Source: Cavenderia fasciculata
Taxonomy: Eukaryota; Evosea; Eumycetozoa; Acytosteliales; Cavenderiaceae
DNA length: 64,000 nt
NCBI RefSeq assembly: GCF_000203815.1
Contig: NW_004457729.1
Span: 1,178,674-1,242,673, forward strand
Direction: 5' to 3'
Shown here: one piece after another, positions 59,658 through 64,000 of the stretch
How positions within the stretch are numbered: the stretch's first letter is position 1
Layout: the number at the start of each line of letters is the position of its first letter
Made by a program: the position numbers and the translations under genes
Notes under the pieces: model-generated
What the model was told of the DNA's origin: nothing
The model's database searches: none
What the model saw: only the letters and a program-made list of their open reading frames with translations

Positions 59658-62184
59658 TTACTTCTTTTTATTATTATTATTATTATTATTTGGTGTTGGC
59701 GCAGTAGTATTAGTGTTCCTATTATTAATATTATTTGGTTGTTGTAATAATTGTGATTTCTTATTCTTATTAACTGTTAATTTTATATCATCATTGTTTG
59801 TATTATTATTATTAATCTCTTCTTTTACTACTTCATTTTCTTCTTGATTTTCTTTGTTTGCATAATATTTTGGAACTAATTCGGGAAGCCAAGTTGGTTC
59901 GATGACTGTGATGTTTCTGATGAATGGTTTGGATGTGATGGATAGTTCGTTGTAGAGGATGTGACTTGGTGTCATACCAAACATAAAAGAGGTTGGATGA
60001 ACAAAGATTTCTCTGTGGTCTGCCATGGTCTTGTATTTGCCGTCTGGTTGCAACGATGCGATGTTGAGGAAGAATCCAGTGATAAAACATCTACGGATAC
60101 GCTCTGTCTCTTCACCACACGAGCTTATTTTCATTCTAGAGTTGGTGCAGTACTCGAGCAACTGCTCAAACACGCTGACCACCTTGACCATCGATTTGGC
60201 ATTGATAAAGTGGTCGTAACACCACTGCTGGTTACCATTGACCTTTTGGTACTCTCTAAACACGTTCAACAGTGTCAAATGGTCACCCTCGGGTGAAAAG
60301 AACAGTCGTTTGACAATCTCCAACTCTTTTTGTTTCTCTTTTGGTGAAAAGAATATAGATTCAACTGATAACATACTAATTATAATTAATACTTCTTCCA
60401 TACATTCAAATTTCTAAATCAAAAATTAATATATATTTCTTTTTTTTTTTTTGTTTCTTTTTCTATTCTTTACCTCGGACATTATTAAAGTTTTACTATA
60501 CATTGGTTCAAGAGGAAATGAAGACATTTTCTTACCAAGAGGTGAAAGATTACCATCTGAATCTAGAGCATCGAGACAATACAATAGTTCGAGTGATTGT
60601 TGAACGGTTTCGAGAGGGGGACGCTCGAGGAAATCAAATGACAATACATCATCGATTCCAATTGTTTTTAGTTGTAGAATCAACATTGCAATACTTGATC
60701 TACGAATCTCTGCAATCGAACTCATATCCAATTGTTCATAGAGATCTTCTGTGTAGAGACGATAGCATTTGCCAGCAAACTCACGACCAGCACGACCACT
60801 ACGTTGTTTGGCCGATGCCTGTGAGATGGGTCGTACTGTCAATGTATCCAAACCAATCTTTGAATTGTAAATACGTGTCTTTGCAACACCGGTGTCTACA
60901 ACATACCGAATACCATTAATGGTAAGCGAGGTTTCAGCAATATTAGTGGCAATGACCACCTTTCTAGAACCTGCTGGTGTACGTTCAAACACCTTCATTT
61001 GTTGTTCCTGTGGCAACGCTGAATAGATTGGACACACGATAAGCTGTCTTGAATCAGGTGGCAATCTTGGGATTCTCTCAACCATCAATCTCTCCAATGC
61101 TTCAATCTCTTCACGACCCGTCAGAAACACCAATATATCACCTCCATTTCCATCCTGATCATCGTTCTTTTCATTTACGTGTATTTGTAATACCGTCACC
61201 AATGCAGCATCAACATAATCCTTTTGTGTCTCTTCTGTATAATAAACTCTAACAGGGAATTGTCTACCTTCAATATATAATATTGGTGCTCTAAAAATAA
61301 ATAAATAACAAACAAATAAGTATATCGTGATGTCTCCTTTTCTTCTTCTCTCTTTCTTTCTTTTTGTTTCTTTTTCATACTTGTTAAAATAATTACTAAA
61401 TAATTCAGCATCAAGAGTAGCAGACATTACAATAATCTTTAGAGAAGAACGTTGACTTTGAATTGATTTTAAGAGTGCGAATAATATATCAGTGTTGAGA
61501 GTACGTTCATGAGCTTCATCCAATATGATTGCACTGTATTTTGATAGTTTGGGGTCAATCATTGCCTCACGCACCAACATACCATCGGTCATGTACTTTA
61601 GACGTGTTTCAGGTGATGTCTTGTCATCAAATCTAACACAATAACCAACTTCGGTTCCCAACTCGCAACCAATTTCCTCTGAAACTCTCTTTGCAATCGA
61701 TATGGCAGCAACTCTTCTTGGTTGAGTAATTGCTACTATTCCATCTTTTGTGAATCCACTCTCTCTTAGGTATTGTGGTATCTCTATAGAACAAAGTAAA
61801 CTCTAGTATTGATAACCTTGGTACATAATATATTGTAATCAATCAATAGAACATACGTGTAGTTTTGCCAGTACCAGTTTCAGAGATGATAATAACTGAA
61901 GGATGGTTTTTAATATTCTCTATCAATGCTTCACGTGCACTATATACTGGTAAATGTATCTTTTGTTCAAGTATTTCTTGACTAACTGGTTTATATTTTG
62001 TTGTTGTTGAAGTTGTTGATGTTGTTGATGCTGCATCTTTGTTATTATTAATCTTTGGTTGTTGTTGTTGTGCTTGTTTCTTAACTATTAGATTTGGTGT
62101 GAATTTCTTCTTTCCATTTTGTTGTTGTTGAGGTGTATTACTAGTAGTAGGTGTAGGAGAAGGTTTCTTATTTGGTGGTGCCAT
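59658..62184 (-). CDS. dhx33: DEAH-box RNA helicase, DHX33 type
   Basis: Four exons: 62184-61857, 61783-61381, 61290-60474 and 60413-59658, giving about 767 aa (human DHX33 about 707). After a Pro/Gln/Thr-rich N-tail come the helicase motifs: I SETGTGKTTQ (~102-111), Ia TQPRRVAA, II DEAHERT (~197), III SAT, IV VFLTGREEIEA, V TNIAETSLT and VI QRSGRAGR (~410). The HA2/OB part reads KFECMEEVLIIISMLSVESI, SPEGDHLTLLNVFREYQ, RRCFITGFFLNIASLQPDGKY and TVIEPTWLPELVPKYY, closer to DHX33 than to Prp22, Prp43 or DHX40. A 100-residue Asn/Lys-rich tail is added. DHX33 acts in the nucleolus on rDNA transcription and in translation initiation in animals; the amoebal role is inferred. The third of its introns in sequence order from the gene's 3' side (61380-61291) is 90 nt, in phase and stop-free. 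Confidence 0.92.
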
Positions 62185-62556
62185 TCCTTTTATCTACCCA
62201 ATTCTAAAACTAAAAGATAGATAGATAGATAAATTTATAGTCGGCGTAGTCGGTATGTTTATTCAAAAGAAGAATGAATCGACTTGTAAGAAATAATGCA
62301 AGTCGTTCGTCCTCGTGAATTTGAACTTTATTTTTTTTATTCCATTTAATAATTACAGATACATCTCTCTCTGCACAGTTATTAATATAGTAGTATCGAT
62401 CCTTCTTATGATCAGACTTTGTAATCATTATTATTGCAAATAATATTAATATTTTCAAACAACAACCACACCATCATCTGATGAACAACAATAATGAATT
62501 TCATTTGGCTCATCAACATCTCTCAAAATAGATAGTAGATAGATACATAAAGTAAA
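62185..62556. promoter_or_regulatory. Divergent DHX33/RNPC3 promoter region
   Basis: 372 bp between divergent genes. The leader of the plus-strand gene is A-rich (62535-62556). A GATA-like repeat is near 62216-62232 on the DHX33 side. No specific factor site was recognised. Confidence 0.4.
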
Positions 62557-64000
62557 ATGGATCAACCATCAACGACAACAACAACAACAACATCAACCTA
62601 CTCTTCTTCTTCATCTTCATCTACGACGTCATGTCTAATATCATTATTCAGAGTTAGAATTAAAAAGGTTGATTGTAAAACAAATAATCAAGAAATGATT
62701 CATAATATGTTTAATAAATACCAACCCATCAACATATCAATATGTGATAATACAATGGTAACTTTGATAGATAGATAGATAGATAGATAGAGATGATTAA
62801 TTTGTTAAACTAATTATTTGTTTGTTTATTTATTTGTTTAGGTAGGAACTGTATTTTTAACATTTGATCATTTAGATAGAGCATTGAAATGTATTGAATC
62901 TATCAATAGTGATGATAGTAATCAAATGAATGCAATCATGGCAAGTGAATCATTGGGAGGAGGAGGAGGCATTGAATCATTGAAAAAGTTAAATGTGGCC
63001 AATGCATTGTTTGGCAATGACAGAGAACTGATGAAAACGACGACATTGGCAGGTACCGGTAATCAACCAGACCACTTTTTATATCCTCCACCAAATCAAT
63101 TGATCATTGATAATATCAACAAGACCATGTTGGCCGTACCAGAATTCTATACCAACATACTACATCTAATGAATAGAATGAATCTACCTCCTCCTTTTAC
63201 CCATCCTTTTCCAGGTGAATCACCTTCCAGTATAGTATCATCATCATCATTACAAACTGAAAGAAAAAGAAAAACAAATACAAATAGTAATAATAGTAAT
63301 AATAGTAATAATAGTAATAATAGTAATCAAATGATGATTGAAAAAGAGGAAGATGAAGATGATACTAGTAGTAGTTTAAACCAAAAACAAGAAAGAATGG
63401 AAGAAGAAATACCAATACCTGAACAACCAAATATAATAATAATAATGAGTGATGAAAAACAAGGAGAAAAGAAAATAGAGAATTCAAAAAAGAAAGCTAA
63501 ACAATCACATCATTCACCTACTACCAATGATAATAATAATAATGGAGATAAATATTATAGTAGAGAGAATGTAATTAGTTTGGAAGAATTGACAAGAAAT
63601 CAAATACCTTTGGATGAATTGGAAAAGAATGTATTGAAAAAGAAATTGGAAATTGGACAAGAATCAAAAAGATTGTATCTAAAGAACCTATCAAAAGATG
63701 TAGTACTGGCAGACTTGGAATATATCTTTGGAAGATACTTTGCATCTAAAAAGGAAATGAATGATAATTGTCAAATTACACATTTCAATAGTGGTAGATT
63801 AAAGAACCAAGCTTTTGTCGTATTTTCATCACAATCTATTGCCAATGATGCCTTAAATCAAGTTCAAGGTTATAATTTAAAAAACAAACCAATTATTATT
63901 GTATGTTTAAATCAACAAAAAATATTATTAAATCCTAGGACATTGATTAACTGTTTTATTTATATTTAGCAATATGGAAAGCATAGTAATGTTACTAGTA
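62557..64000 (+). CDS. rnpc3: U11/U12-65K-like (RNPC3) RRM protein, partial
   Basis: Exons 62557-62757, 62842-63900 and 63970 onward; the last runs off the window, about 430 codons seen. After a Thr/Ser run, an N-terminal RRM-like half is visible (SLFRVRIKKVDCKTNNQEMI, then VGTVFLTFDHLDRALKCIES). An Asn/Glu/Ser-rich linker follows. Residues ~345-420 hold the family-specific lead-in ISLEELTRNQIPLDELEKNV, then a C-terminal RRM with KRLYLKNLSKDVVLADLEYI (RNP2) and KNQAFVVFSS (RNP1), and after the last intron IIIQYGKHSN. The lead-in helix plus LYLKNL...YIFGRY fits U11/U12-65K (RNPC3) or its relative RBM41. In RNPC3 this C-terminal RRM binds the U12 snRNA hairpin. Two RRMs favour RNPC3. The intron at 63901-63969 looks like an ordinary U2-type intron (GTATGTTTAA donor). 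Confidence 0.8.
62766..62791. repeat. (GATA)n in intron 1 of the RNPC3-like gene
   Basis: About six perfect GATA units inside the first intron, seen directly. Confidence 0.9.

Noticed and set aside
63901-63969. Possible U12-type intron because of TTGATTAACTG near its 3' end
   Set aside because: The donor is GTATGTTTAA, an ordinary U2-type site, not GTATCCTT or ATATCCTT.

Overview
The window looks like nuclear DNA of a dictyostelid social amoeba (Amoebozoa, Dictyostelia). Intergenic DNA and introns are extremely A+T-rich. Introns are short and mostly begin GTATG or GTAAG. Coding regions are full of Asn, Gln, Ser and Thr runs. The protein families are typical of Dictyostelium, and a TRE-type LINE sits upstream of a tRNA gene, which is a dictyostelid habit. 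The species cannot be fixed from this alone; a group other than D. discoideum itself is likely, but that is an inference. No gene clearly transferred from bacteria was seen.

Layout. 1-1477 (-) 5' part of an F-box/LRR-like gene cut by the window edge; 2018-2786 (+) ESCRT-III Vps2/CHMP2; 2957-4211 (-) RhoGAP-like protein; 4552-5748 (-) two-span membrane protein; 7250-7786 (-) protein with an MJ1316 (DUF504) RNA-end-recognition domain; 8451-9169 (-) VMA21-like V-ATPase assembly factor with a long charged tail; 9704-13194 (-) EVH1-RasGEF fusion; 13195-16931 large gene-free stretch; 16932-19518 (+) TTC27; 19628-37756 (-) midasin MDN1 (7 exons, about 5,893 aa); 38680-39301 (+) RAD6/UBE2A-type E2; 39868-40377 (+) small secreted Cys-rich protein.

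From 40.4 to 47 kb lies an accessory stretch: two identical tRNA-Pro(UGG) genes with duplicated flanks, a 5'-truncated TRE5-like LINE inserted 48 bp upstream of the first tRNA, a gene-free compositionally odd block, a single-pass membrane protein gene, a decayed host gene and direct repeats. Then 47044-59143 (-) VPS13 lipid-transfer protein (4 exons, about 3,960 aa, three apparent single-base frame breaks at A-runs); 59658-62184 (-) DHX33-type DEAH helicase; 62557->64000 (+) U11/U12-65K-like (RNPC3) RRM protein cut by the right edge.

Functionally the window is mostly housekeeping: ribosome biogenesis (MDN1, DHX33, possibly TTC27), membrane traffic and lipid transfer (VPS2, VPS13, VMA21), Ras/Rho signalling (EVH1-RasGEF, RhoGAP), ubiquitin (RAD6) and minor splicing (RNPC3). 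These are not operons; adjacency is not evidence of joint action. The most distinctive observations are the EVH1-RasGEF architecture, the precisely positioned LINE beside a duplicated tRNA locus, the altered tails or missing motifs in VMA21, VPS2 and the RhoGAP, and the homopolymer-linked frame breaks in VPS13. Exon borders were worked out by hand from GT...AG sites and reading-phase agreement. I did not find a convincing wholly new multi-gene system.
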